From: Castellaniella sp049650445
GTDB lineage: Bacteria > Pseudomonadota > Gammaproteobacteria > Burkholderiales > Burkholderiaceae_B
Direction: 5' to 3'
Length of the DNA: 64,000 nt
Assembly (NCBI RefSeq): GCF_049650445.1
Contig: NZ_JBASAD010000035.1
Span: forward strand, 89,765 to 153,764
Positions 56,940-64,000 of this stretch are shown here, one piece after another; the stretch's first letter is position 1, and each line of letters starts with the position of its first letter. The notes under the pieces are model-generated. The model was not told where the DNA came from. It saw nothing but the letters and a program-made list of their open reading frames with translations, and made no database searches. Made by a program: the position numbers and the translations under genes.

Positions 56940-57830
56940 CTAATAAAACCCCCGCTCCCCCTCCGGCCGCGTCTTGAATCTCCGGTGCACCCAATAGTAT
57001 TGCGCCGGGTCGCGGCGGACCTCGTCTTCGATCAGGGTGTTCAGGCGCGCGGTGGCGGTTTCGGGGTCGTCTTCACCGGGGAAGCGCTCCACCGGCGGGC
57101 CGACGTCCACGCGGTAGCGGCCCGTGTCGGGGTCCAGGCGGCTGATGACGGGCACCACCGCGGCGTCCCAGGCGGCGGCGATCTGGGCGGCCGACAGCAG
57201 GGTGGCGGCGGGCACGCCGAAAAAGGGGATGAAGGCGCTGCCCTGGCGGCCGAAATCCATATCCGGCAGGTAGTACACGGGGATGCCTTTGCGCAGATGC
57301 CGGATCAGGCCGCGCACGCCGTCGTGGCGGCTGACCAGGTGGACCTGGTTGAAGCGCCCGCGTCCCAGGCGCACGATCTCGTCCACGTCGGCGTCGCTCT
57401 GGCGCGTGTACAGCGTGGCGGACTCCTTCAGAAACAGGGTCAGGCGCGTGGCGGCGGCGTCCAGGGCGGTGAAGTGCGGCGCGAACATCAGGATGCGGCG
57501 CCCCTGATCCAGCAGCGTCTGCAGATGCTGTTCGCCATGCAGTTCGACCGTGTCCAGAATGCGCTCGGGCGTGCCGAACCAGCACAGGCCGCGGTCCACG
57601 ACGGACTGGGCCAGCAGGCGGAAATGGCGGCGCGCCAGGGCGTCCCGCTCGGCCGGCGGCAGGTCGGGAAAGCAGCGCTCCAGGTTCACCCGGACGATGT
57701 GGGCACGGGAGCGCAGCAGGTGCGGCGTCAGCCGCCCCAGGACGCGCCCCCAGCGCAGCCGCGTGCGGTCGGAACAGCGGCCGAAATAGCCCAGGATGGC
57801 GCGCAGCAGGGGTTTTTTATCGAAAGCCAT
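56940..57830 (-). CDS. Lipid A biosynthesis lauroyl/myristoyl acyltransferase (second copy)
   Basis: The 296-residue LpxL/HtrB-family protein transfers a secondary acyl chain onto lipid A at the inner membrane. The catalytic HX4D motif is in FAPHFTALDAAATR, followed by the YTRQSD block and YLPDMDFGRQGSAFIPFFGV. It is the downstream gene of a pair of related acyltransferases divergent from metK, which is the arrangement in Bordetella. Chain specificity cannot be told from sequence. Confidence 0.92.
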   Translation of the reverse strand: MAFDKKPLLRAILGYFGRCSDRTRLRWGRVLGRLTPHLLRSRAHIVRVNLERCFPDLPPAERDALARRHFRLLAQSVVDRGLCWFGTPERILDTVELHGEQHLQTLLDQGRRILMFAPHFTALDAAATRLTLFLKESATLYTRQSDADVDEIVRLGRGRFNQVHLVSRHDGVRGLIRHLRKGIPVYYLPDMDFGRQGSAFIPFFGVPAATLLSAAQIAAAWDAAVVPVISRLDPDTGRYRVDVGPPVERFPGEDDPETATARLNTLIEDEVRRDPAQYYWVHRRFKTRPEGERGFY

Positions 57831-57910
57831 ATCGGGGAAATCAGGATCGGGCAGCGATGGAGACTGGGTATTCAGGGATTCTTTGGATCAGTCGGGCGGA
57901 AACTCAGCGC

Positions 57911-58783
57911 TCAAGCCGGATCATGCGGCGCCGATGCAGGTGCTTCAGGCATGGGCGGGGCATCGTCCGGGATCTTGTAGCGGTTGTAGCTCCACAGATA
58001 TTGTTCTGGAAAGCGCCGGATCAGGGTTTCCATCGCCTGGTTGATGGCGGCGGCCAGGGCCTCGGGCGTGGCGGGCAGCGGTTCGGGCAGGCGCAGGTAG
58101 TGGATGCGCCAGCCGCGTCCGCCCGGCAGGCGTTCGCCGGCGGTCAGGATCACGGCCACGCCTGTTTGCAGGGCCAGGCGCGCGGCCAGGGTCATGGTCA
58201 GGGCATAGCGGCCGAAGAAGGGCAGCCAGACACCGTCGCCTTCGCGCGGCACCTGATCGGGCAGCATGCCCACGGCCTCGCCGCGCTTCAACGCGCGCAC
58301 GAATTCGCGCACGCCGTTGCGGTTGGCCGGCACGGCATGCAGATTGTGCATGTCGCGCGCGGACTCGACGATAGGGTCCAGCACCGGGCTGCGCGAGGGG
58401 CGGAACATCACCGTCAGCGGGCCGTATTGCGTCAGGTGGCGGGCAGTGATCTCGAAGCAGCCCAGGTGGGGCGTCAGGTACAGCACGCCCCGGCCCTCGG
58501 ACAGGGCCTCGCGCACCACGGATTCCTGGTCGCCGCCCGTCAGGGCCAGGCATTGCGGGGTACGCCACCAGACCTTGGGGATCTCCAGAATCATGGCGCC
58601 GGATTCGGCGGCTGCGCGGCGGCCGAAGGCCGGGTCGGTGTAGCCGGCTTGCGCGGCGTTGGTCCGCAGGCGACGGCGGTAGCGGCCCGGGAACAGGTAG
58701 ACGGCCGTGCCGAGCAGCCGGCCAATGGCCTGAAGCCAGGACAGAGGCAGCGCGGCCAGAAGGCGGACGAGAAGCAGCGGCAT
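57911..58783 (-). CDS. Lipid A biosynthesis acyltransferase (first copy)
   Basis: The 290-residue LpxL/HtrB-family protein starts MPLLLVRLLAALPLSWLQAI, a membrane anchor. Its catalytic motif is HX4E (TPHLGCFEITARH), a variant also accepted in the family, followed by VMFRPSRSPVLD and MLPDQVPREGDGVWLPFFG. I take the ATG at 58783, the only start that gives the usual N-terminus; the frame open to 58882 reads into the metK promoter. It precedes the second acyltransferase gene by 80 bp. Confidence 0.92.
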   Translation of the reverse strand: MPLLLVRLLAALPLSWLQAIGRLLGTAVYLFPGRYRRRLRTNAAQAGYTDPAFGRRAAAESGAMILEIPKVWWRTPQCLALTGGDQESVVREALSEGRGVLYLTPHLGCFEITARHLTQYGPLTVMFRPSRSPVLDPIVESARDMHNLHAVPANRNGVREFVRALKRGEAVGMLPDQVPREGDGVWLPFFGRYALTMTLAARLALQTGVAVILTAGERLPGGRGWRIHYLRLPEPLPATPEALAAAINQAMETLIRRFPEQYLWSYNRYKIPDDAPPMPEAPASAPHDPA

Positions 58784-58874
58784 GAGGGGTCGAGTGACGG
58801 TTTTTCCCGGTGCGCCACACGGTCCGCGCGAGTGCGCGTATCGTGCAAACACCACATCGGGAATATGCTTTCTT

Positions 58875-58902
58875 TTGGACAACTGCCATTTTCGCTTAAA
58901 AT
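58875..58902 (+). promoter_or_regulatory. metK promoter
   Basis: TTGGAC (58875-58880) and TAAAAT (58897-58902) are separated by 16 bp, a good sigma-70 match. The predicted start of transcription, about seven bases after the -10, falls at the first base of the riboswitch-like structure at 58909. Confidence 0.6.
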
Positions 58903-58908
58903 GGCGGG

Positions 58909-58984
58909 GATCGCTGAGTTAACCCGACAACTTGCGGAGCGATCACCTGGCGGTGCAATCCGTCCGGGCTTTTTTCCGCTAAAG
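58909..58984 (+). ncRNA. Candidate SAM-II-like riboswitch (long-loop form) upstream of metK
   Basis: GATCGC (58909-58914) pairs with GCGATC (58939-58944) as P1. The loop begins TGAGTTAACC, one base from the SAM-II loop TGATTTAACC, and contains CTTGC. Downstream is GCTAAAG (58978-58984), and GCGG (58934-58937) can pair with CCGC (58976-58979) as the pseudoknot. Between P1 and GCTAAAG an extra hairpin (58946-58968) is followed by six T residues, so termination of transcription is possible. The order and conserved bases fit SAM-II; the long linker and the G in the loop are unusual. The 286-bp gap to the acyltransferase gene holds no ORF. Confidence 0.6.
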
Positions 58985-59069
58985 CGTCGCGCCCCGATAC
59001 ATCCAGAGGTGCAACGCGTTTCGTTCAACCTCTCGCCGGCACCCCGGCGTTCATACAGGACGTATCGCT

Positions 59070-60233
59070 GTGGCAAACAACGATTTTCTCTTTACTTCCG
59101 AATCCGTCTCCGAAGGCCACCCCGACAAGGTCGCCGATCAGATTTCCGACGCCATCCTCGACGCGCTGCTCGAACAGGATCCGAACTCCCGCGTCGCCGC
59201 CGAAACCCTCTGCAACACCGGGCTGGTCGTGCTGGCCGGCGAGATCACCTCGCGCGCCAACGTCGACTACATCCAGGTCGCTCGCGACACGATCCGCCGG
59301 ATCGGCTATGACAATACCGACTACGGTATCGACTACAAGGGCTGCGCGGTGCTGGTCGCCTATGACAAGCAATCCCCCGACATCGCCCAGGGCGTGGACC
59401 GTTCGCCGGAAGACATCCTGAACCAGGGCGCCGGCGACCAGGGCCTGATGTTCGGCTACGCGTGCGACGAAACCCCCGACCTGATGCCCGCGCCGATCTG
59501 GTACGCGCACCGCATCATGCAGCGCCAGGCCGAACTGCGCAAGGACGGCCGCCTGCCCTGGCTGCGTCCGGATGCCAAGTCTCAGGTCACCTTCCGCTAC
59601 ATCGACGGCAAGCCGGCCGCGGTCGATACCGTGGTGGTGTCCACTCAGCATCATCCCGACATCTCCCAGGCCGATATCCACGACGCCGTCATTGAACACA
59701 TCATCCGCCCGGTCTTCGCCGACGGACTGCTCACGGACAAGACCAAATTCCTGGTCAACCCCACCGGCAAGTTCGTCATCGGCGGCCCGCAGGGCGACTG
59801 CGGTCTGACGGGTCGCAAGATCATCGTCGACACCTACGGCGGCGCCTGCCCGCACGGCGGCGGCGCGTTCTCCGGCAAGGATCCGTCCAAGGTCGACCGC
59901 TCCGCCGCCTATGCCGCGCGCTACGTGGCCAAGAACATCGTGGCCGCCGGTCTGGCACGCCAGTGCCAGGTGCAGGTCAGCTACGCCATCGGCGTGGCCG
60001 AGCCGATCAACATCACGGTCTACACCGAAGGCACGGGCGTGATCCCCGACGACCAGATCGCGCGCCTGGTGCGCGAGCACTTCGACCTGCGTCCCAAGGG
60101 CATCGTCAATATGCTCGACCTGCTGCGTCCCATCTACGCCAAGTCCGCCGCCTACGGCCATTTCGGCCGCAGCGAACCGGAATTCAGCTGGGAAGCCACT
60201 GACAAGGTTCAGGCGCTCAAGGCCGCGGCCTGA
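59070..60233 (+). CDS. metK: S-adenosylmethionine synthetase
   Basis: MetK makes SAM from methionine and ATP. The 387-residue protein begins with GTG and reads MANNDFLFTSESVSEGHPDK, with the ATP-site GAGDQGLMFGYA and the phosphate-binding GGGAFSGKDPSKVDRSAAYA. AGGA eight to ten bases upstream supports the GTG start. It is preceded by a riboswitch-like leader and followed by ahcY under its own promoter and SAH riboswitch. Confidence 0.97.
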   Translation: MANNDFLFTSESVSEGHPDKVADQISDAILDALLEQDPNSRVAAETLCNTGLVVLAGEITSRANVDYIQVARDTIRRIGYDNTDYGIDYKGCAVLVAYDKQSPDIAQGVDRSPEDILNQGAGDQGLMFGYACDETPDLMPAPIWYAHRIMQRQAELRKDGRLPWLRPDAKSQVTFRYIDGKPAAVDTVVVSTQHHPDISQADIHDAVIEHIIRPVFADGLLTDKTKFLVNPTGKFVIGGPQGDCGLTGRKIIVDTYGGACPHGGGAFSGKDPSKVDRSAAYAARYVAKNIVAAGLARQCQVQVSYAIGVAEPINITVYTEGTGVIPDDQIARLVREHFDLRPKGIVNMLDLLRPIYAKSAAYGHFGRSEPEFSWEATDKVQALKAAA

Positions 60234-60304
60234 TCCCGCAAGGCCTTCAAGACCCCGTCAGCGCCTCGTACACCAGGACCGCGCCCGTCAGCGGCAGGCG
60301 GCGA

Positions 60305-60310
60305 TATAAT
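60305..60310 (+). promoter_or_regulatory. -10 element of the ahcY promoter
   Basis: A perfect TATAAT lies twelve bases before the first stem of the SAH riboswitch. Transcription would begin near 60317. No clear -35 is visible; the region upstream is GC-rich. Confidence 0.55.
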
Positions 60311-60321
60311 GATCCCCTTTT

Positions 60322-60386
60322 CCTGAGGGGCGCTGCACCGGTCCCGCCACCCGTCCCGGGTGAGCATGCGGACCGCCAGGCTCAGG
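60322..60386 (+). ncRNA. SAH riboswitch upstream of ahcY
   Basis: CCTGAG (60322-60327) pairs with CTCAGG (60381-60386) as P1. The conserved core GGCGCTGCA follows the first arm and GCCAGGCTC precedes the last. CGGTCC (60339-60344) pairs with GGACCG (60370-60375), enclosing a CACCC/GGGTG hairpin. This is the known SAH riboswitch pattern of beta- and gammaproteobacteria, which turns on SAH recycling when S-adenosylhomocysteine builds up. Its position before ahcY confirms it. Confidence 0.9.
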
Positions 60387-60404
60387 AACCTTCTTCATGA
60401 ACGG

Positions 60405-60462
60405 CGCCCATCGTTGCCCTGCGCGGGCGGGGATGGGCGTAACCGTCCGCCCCTCGCGCAGG
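60405..60462 (+). other. Expression platform of the SAH riboswitch
   Basis: Two strong stems overlap: CGCCCATC (60405-60412) with GATGGGCG (60432-60439), and CCTGCGCG (60418-60425) with CGCGCAGG (60455-60462). The arms interleave, so the two structures compete. The second ends seven bases before the AGGA ribosome binding site at 60469-60472. They are probably the switching part between the aptamer and the ahcY start. Confidence 0.5.
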
Positions 60463-60477
60463 CTCTACAGGACCACC

Positions 60478-61884
60478 ATGAGCACTGCACACGACTACGT
60501 CATCGCCGATATCGCCCTGGCCGATTGGGGCCGCCGCGAACTCGCCATCGCTGAAACCGAAATGCCCGGCCTGATGGCCACGCGCGAAGAATTCGCCGCT
60601 TCGCAGCCCCTGAAGGGCGCGCGCATTGCCGGCAGCCTGCACATGACCATCCAGACGGCGGTGCTGATCGAAACACTGAAGGCGCTGGGCGCAGAAGTCC
60701 GCTGGGCTTCGTGCAACATCTTTTCCACCCAGGACCATGCGGCGGCCGCCATCGCCGCCGGCGGTACGCCGGTATTCGCCGTCAAGGGCGAATCCCTGGA
60801 AGACTACTGGCAGTACACGCACCGCATTTTCGACTGGCCGGGCGAGCAGGCCAATATGATTCTGGACGATGGCGGCGACGCCACGCTGCTGCTGCATCTG
60901 GGCGCGGACGCCGAAAACGACGCGTCCGTCATTGCCAAGCCCACCAATGAAGAAGAGCGCGTGCTGTTTGCCGCCATCAAGGCGCAACTGGCTCGTGATC
61001 CGAAGTGGTATTCCACGCGCCTGGCGCAGATCCAGGGCGTGACCGAGGAAACCACCACCGGCGTGCACCGCCTGTACCAGATGTCCCAGCGCGGCGAACT
61101 GAAGATCCCCGCCATCAACGTCAATGACTCGGTCACCAAGTCCAAGTTCGACAATCTGTACGGCTGCCGCGAGTCTCTGGTGGACGGCATCAAGCGCGCC
61201 ACCGACGTGATGGTGGCGGGCAAGATCGCCATCGTGTGCGGCTTTGGCGACGTGGGCAAGGGCTGCGCCCAGGCCCTGGCCGCCCTGCGCGCCCAGGTCT
61301 GGGTCACGGAAGTCGATCCGATCTGCGCCCTGCAGGCCTCGATGGAAGGCTACCGGGTGGTGGATCTGAATGACAAGGACGTGGTCGAGCAGGCGGACAT
61401 TTTCGTCACCGCCACCGGCAACTATCACGTCATCGACCGCGATCACCTGTATCGCATGAAGGACCAGGCCATCGTCTGCAACATCGGCCACTTCGACAGC
61501 GAGATCAACGTCGCTTCGGTGGAAGACCTGCAATGGGAAGAAATCAAGCCCCAGGTCGATCACATCATCTTCCCGGACGGCAAGCGCGTCATCCTGCTGG
61601 CCAAGGGTCGCCTGGTGAACCTGGGCTGCGCCACCGGTCACCCGTCCTTCGTGATGTCGGCTTCGTTCACCAACCAGACCATCGCCCAGATCGAGCTGTT
61701 CACGCGCGGCGATCACTACAAGGCCGGCCAGGTCTACGTGCTGCCCAAGCATCTGGATGAAAAGGTCGCCCGCCTGCACCTGAAGAAGCTGGGTGTGCGC
61801 CTGACGACGCTGTCGCAGAAGCAGGCCGACTACATCGGCGTGCCGGCTGCGGGTCCGTTCAAGCCGGAACACTACCGCTATTGA
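60478..61884 (+). CDS. ahcY: Adenosylhomocysteinase
   Basis: AhcY (SahH) splits S-adenosylhomocysteine into adenosine and homocysteine, keeping methylation going. The 468-residue NAD-dependent enzyme has HMTIQTAVLIETL, QDHAAAAIAAGG, the NAD-binding GFGDVGKGCAQAL and the C-terminal KPEHYRY, whose Lys and Tyr contact NAD of the neighbouring subunit. The start at 60478 is set by the riboswitch and AGGA site; the frame open to 60397 runs through the expression platform. Confidence 0.97.
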   Translation: MSTAHDYVIADIALADWGRRELAIAETEMPGLMATREEFAASQPLKGARIAGSLHMTIQTAVLIETLKALGAEVRWASCNIFSTQDHAAAAIAAGGTPVFAVKGESLEDYWQYTHRIFDWPGEQANMILDDGGDATLLLHLGADAENDASVIAKPTNEEERVLFAAIKAQLARDPKWYSTRLAQIQGVTEETTTGVHRLYQMSQRGELKIPAINVNDSVTKSKFDNLYGCRESLVDGIKRATDVMVAGKIAIVCGFGDVGKGCAQALAALRAQVWVTEVDPICALQASMEGYRVVDLNDKDVVEQADIFVTATGNYHVIDRDHLYRMKDQAIVCNIGHFDSEINVASVEDLQWEEIKPQVDHIIFPDGKRVILLAKGRLVNLGCATGHPSFVMSASFTNQTIAQIELFTRGDHYKAGQVYVLPKHLDEKVARLHLKKLGVRLTTLSQKQADYIGVPAAGPFKPEHYRY

Positions 61885-61893
61885 TCCCTGCGG

Positions 61894-61915
61894 CGCCCCC
61901 GGTGCGCCGGGGGCG
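61894..61915 (+). other. Strong hairpin between ahcY and the holin-like gene
   Basis: CGCCCCCGG and CCGGGGGCG form a perfect 9-bp stem with the loop TGCG, nine bases after the ahcY stop. No T tract follows. It could weaken transcription into the next two genes or protect the ahcY mRNA end. Confidence 0.55.
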
Positions 61916-61956
61916 GGCGCCCGTCCGATTCCGATTTCTTTTCCGGGAGTTCCATC

Positions 61957-62292
61957 ATGCTGCTGCTCGTCTGGATCCTGAATGCCGTGGCCCTGCTGAT
62001 CGTGGCCTACATCCTGCCCGGCATCACCGTGGCCTCGTTCGGTTCGGCCCTGATCGCCGCGCTGGTGCTGGGCCTGCTCAATACCGTGATCAAGCCTTTG
62101 CTGATCCTGTTGACCTTGCCGCTGACCATCGTCACGCTGGGCCTCTTCCTGCTGGTGCTCAACGCCCTGGTGTTCTGGTTCGCCGGTTCCGTCCTGAAGG
62201 GCTTTCAGGTGGACGGCTTCTGGTGGGCCGTGATCGGCGCGATCGTCTACAGCATCGTCTCCACGGCGTTGGCGGGGTTGCTGGCTTCATGA
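61957..62292 (+). CDS. Phage holin family 4-like membrane protein
   Basis: The 111-residue protein has three or four membrane helices (about residues 1-20, 28-50, 56-76 and 86-108), with LVLGLLNTVIKPLLILLTLP, the conserved PF04020 segment. Despite its name the family is chromosomal and not part of a prophage here. In Burkholderiales it commonly lies between ahcY and metF. It overlaps metF by 4 bp. Function unknown. Confidence 0.9.
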   Translation: MLLLVWILNAVALLIVAYILPGITVASFGSALIAALVLGLLNTVIKPLLILLTLPLTIVTLGLFLLVLNALVFWFAGSVLKGFQVDGFWWAVIGAIVYSIVSTALAGLLAS

Positions 62293-63137
62293 ACGCGCCT
62301 GCTTCCCCCACGATCAGTCTGGAATTCTTTCCGCCACGGGACATCGCCGCCCAGGAACGCCTGGTGCGCTCCGCCAAGCGGCTGTCGGCTCTGCGGCCGG
62401 CCTACGTCAGCGTGACCTTCGGCGCGGGCGGCTCGACCCGCTCGGGTACGGTCGATACTGTGCAGATGATGCAGAACCTGGGTGTGGACGTGGCGCCGCA
62501 CCTGTCCTGCATTGGTGCGACGCGCACTGATCTGCGCGCCATCCTGGACGACTACCGTGCGCGCGGCATTCGCCGCCTGGTCGCCCTGCGCGGCGACCTG
62601 CCTTCGGGCATGGGCGGCGATACGGGCGAACTGCATCACGCCGTCGATCTGGTGCATTTCGTGCGCGAGCACTATGGCGACCACTTCCACATCGAAGTTG
62701 CGGCCTATCCCGAAATGCATCCCCAGGCCGAAAGCGCCGAGACTGATCTGCGGCGTTTCGTGGACAAAGTCCGCGCCGGGGCCAATGGCGCCATCACGCA
62801 GTATTTCTTCAACCCTGACGCCTATTTCGATTTCGTCGACCGGGTGCGCGCGCACGGGCTGGACATCCCCATCACGCCGGGCATCATGCCTTTGACCAAC
62901 TACACCCAACTGGCGCGCTTCTCGTCCATGTGCGGGGCGGAAATCCCGCGCTGGGTGCGGTTGCGGCTGCAGGACTTCGGCGACGACAAGGCGTCCATCC
63001 GCGCCTTCGGCGTCGACGTGGTCACACGGTTGACGGCGCGGCTGCTGGAGCACGGCGCGCCGGGAGCGCACTTCTATACCTTGAACAACGCCGACGCGGT
63101 GGCGCAGATCTGCGCCAACCTGGGGCTGGACGCCTAG
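62289..63137 (+). CDS. metF: 5,10-methylenetetrahydrofolate reductase
   Basis: MetF reduces methylene-THF to methyl-THF, the methyl donor for methionine synthesis. The 282-residue FAD enzyme has the catalytic Glu in ISLEFFPPRD, SVTFGAGGSTRSGT, ALRGDLPSG and AAYPEMHPQA, as well as GIMPLTNYTQL. Its length is that of the bacterial, NADH-dependent form with no regulatory domain. It ends the ahcY-holin-metF transcript and thereby completes the methyl cycle genes beside metK. Confidence 0.96.
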   Translation: MNAPASPTISLEFFPPRDIAAQERLVRSAKRLSALRPAYVSVTFGAGGSTRSGTVDTVQMMQNLGVDVAPHLSCIGATRTDLRAILDDYRARGIRRLVALRGDLPSGMGGDTGELHHAVDLVHFVREHYGDHFHIEVAAYPEMHPQAESAETDLRRFVDKVRAGANGAITQYFFNPDAYFDFVDRVRAHGLDIPITPGIMPLTNYTQLARFSSMCGAEIPRWVRLRLQDFGDDKASIRAFGVDVVTRLTARLLEHGAPGAHFYTLNNADAVAQICANLGLDA

Positions 63138-63155
63138 CTGTGAGGTTCCAATAGC

Positions 63156-63785
63156 CTACAGTTCCGGCGCCGGCACGGCCCAGCCCTTGTCGGTCAGGAT
63201 CGTGTCCAGCCGGACGTCGTGCGCGGCGGGCGTATAGGATTCGCCGCTGAGGTCGCCGCAGGCCCAGGCAATGCCCACCGTCGTGAACGCATGGCCGGTC
63301 GCCTTCAGCGCGGCCAGGGTGCGGTCGTAGTAGCCGCCGCCGTAGCCCAGACGGTCGCCCTGGCGCGTGTAGCCCAGCGTGGGGACCAGCACGATGTCGG
63401 GGGCGGGGGCTTCGGGACCGTCGGGTTCCTGGATGCCGTAGGCGCCCGGTTTCATGGGGGTGTCCGAGGTCCAGGCGCGAAACTGCAGCGGCTGGGCGGG
63501 CGCGGTGACGACCGGCAGCGAGACCGTCAGGGTTTCGTCTTCCGCCCATTGGTCCAGCAGGGCCCGCAGGGCGGGCTCGTCGGCCATGGACCAGAACGCA
63601 GCGATGTGGCGGACGTCGGGACGGCCCGATTCGCGCAGACGGGTGCGGTTGGTCGCCAGCCAGGTGTACAGGCGGCCGCGAATCAGCAGTGCGCCCCGGT
63701 CGCGGTCCTGGGGCGGAAGGTCGGCGCGGCGCTGTTTGAGTCGCGCCCGCAGGGCGGCTGCGTTATCCTGTGCGTTCTGATTCAT
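63156..63785 (-). CDS. ygfA: 5-formyltetrahydrofolate cyclo-ligase
   Basis: The enzyme uses ATP to turn 5-formyl-THF into 5,10-methenyl-THF, returning it to the one-carbon pool that MetF also uses. The 209-residue protein has the basic N-terminal ALRARLKQRRADLP region and the phosphate/substrate motif LGYTRQGDRLGYGGGYYDRT (about residues 140-159). It is convergent with metF and divergent from the lipoprotein gene at the right edge. 6S RNA, often next to ygfA in gammaproteobacteria, is not seen. Confidence 0.93.
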   Translation of the reverse strand: MNQNAQDNAAALRARLKQRRADLPPQDRDRGALLIRGRLYTWLATNRTRLRESGRPDVRHIAAFWSMADEPALRALLDQWAEDETLTVSLPVVTAPAQPLQFRAWTSDTPMKPGAYGIQEPDGPEAPAPDIVLVPTLGYTRQGDRLGYGGGYYDRTLAALKATGHAFTTVGIAWACGDLSGESYTPAAHDVRLDTILTDKGWAVPAPEL

Positions 63786-63814
63786 GGTGTGACTGGCTTG
63801 CGGGGTTTGGGGCG

Positions 63815-64000
63815 ATGGGGCGTAACGTTATAGGATATCCGGGATTGGCCGGAGGTGCAGGGGCGGTGTCGCCCCGGCCGTGCCATGGGGCCTTGGCCTG
63901 GGGCCTGGCGGCCTTGTTGGGGCTGGCCGGCTGTGCGGGCGCCCAGGCGCCCACGGCGGCTGAACAGCAGGCGGGCGAGGCCCCGCGCATGGCCCTGGCC
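63815..64000 (+). CDS. Lipoprotein gene, 5' end only; possibly a lytic transglycosylase
   Basis: The 62 codons in the window have a signal-like hydrophobic stretch ALAWGLAALLGLAGCAGAQA with the lipobox LAGC, so the product should be an outer-membrane or periplasm-anchored lipoprotein. The Ala/Gln-rich linker after it has no family mark. In related bacteria a soluble lytic murein transglycosylase gene is commonly divergent from the cyclo-ligase gene; that is the only basis for the suggested function. The start may be the ATG at 63815 or a later codon. Confidence 0.5.
   Translation, partial: MGRNVIGYPGLAGGAGAVSPRPCHGALAWGLAALLGLAGCAGAQAPTAAEQQAGEAPRMALA

Noticed and set aside
61957..62292. The holin-family gene as a sign of a prophage
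   Set aside because: This holin-like family is chromosomal in Burkholderiales and lies between ahcY and metF. No other phage gene is near.
63786..63815. 6S RNA or another small RNA next to the 5-formyl-THF cyclo-ligase gene
   Set aside because: The gap to the lipoprotein start is about 30 bp, too short for 6S RNA, and no matching structure is seen on the other side of the gene.

Overview
The window is a high-GC, tightly packed chromosomal segment from a betaproteobacterium of the order Burkholderiales, most probably family Alcaligenaceae (Bordetella, Achromobacter or Castellaniella-like). The reasons are Bordetella-like housekeeping proteins (HslV, the Cys-poor DksA, CtaC with a fused cytochrome c domain), two lipid A acyltransferase genes divergent from metK, and an SAH riboswitch in front of ahcY. 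I see no tRNA or rRNA gene, insertion sequence, CRISPR array or replication origin.

Layout. 1-2.9 kb: aa3 cytochrome oxidase genes (reverse strand) with an FNR-type box. 3.2-11.3 kb: a Nudix protein, a PhaM-like protein, glmU, and envelope genes (a glycosyltransferase, gamma carbonic anhydrase, waaC, waaA, galU plus a 57-aa exported or membrane protein). 11.4-22.9 kb: dgoKA, RidA and a long operon for uptake and breakdown of D-amino-acid-containing peptides or amides (five ABC transporter genes, a D-serine-deaminase-like PLP enzyme, an RpiR regulator, a D-aminoacylase). 22.9-28.5 kb: coaX, birA, a hydrolase, a DD-carboxypeptidase, the DUF493 gene, lipB, an enoyl-CoA hydratase. 28.5-33 kb: a DMT exporter with a divergent LysR regulator, then nirV-nirK-cytochrome c for nitrite reduction.

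33.1-34.9 kb holds the standout: a low-GC two-gene insert encoding a eukaryotic-type ubiquitin-specific protease (Cys, Gln/Asp and His boxes all visible) downstream of a CesT-like type III secretion chaperone. This looks like an effector-chaperone pair away from any secretion locus. 35-38.9 kb: a C45 Ntn hydrolase, RpiR regulator, class III aminotransferase and CMD-family protein. 38.9-44 kb: cobalamin adenosyltransferase, GNAT, CusF-like protein, hslVU, dksA, a COG0523 zinc GTPase. 44.2-47.9 kb: a Zur/Znu zinc regulon with a perfect 18-bp palindrome in the divergent promoter. 47.9-50.9 kb: xerC, a DUF484 gene, dapF and an eroded Phd/CcdB toxin-antitoxin module.

51.1-56.9 kb: a third RpiR-led catabolic cluster (isoaspartyl peptidase, DegT-type PLP enzyme, small membrane subunit plus sodium:solute symporter, variant creatininase). 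56.9-63.8 kb: two LpxL-type acyltransferases and the methyl cycle. metK follows a candidate SAM-II-like riboswitch, ahcY follows a clear SAH riboswitch, then a holin-like membrane protein, metF and 5-formyl-THF cyclo-ligase. The window ends inside a lipoprotein gene. Three RpiR regulators each sit beside a different amide hydrolase, suggesting that use of unusual peptides and amides is a theme of this organism.
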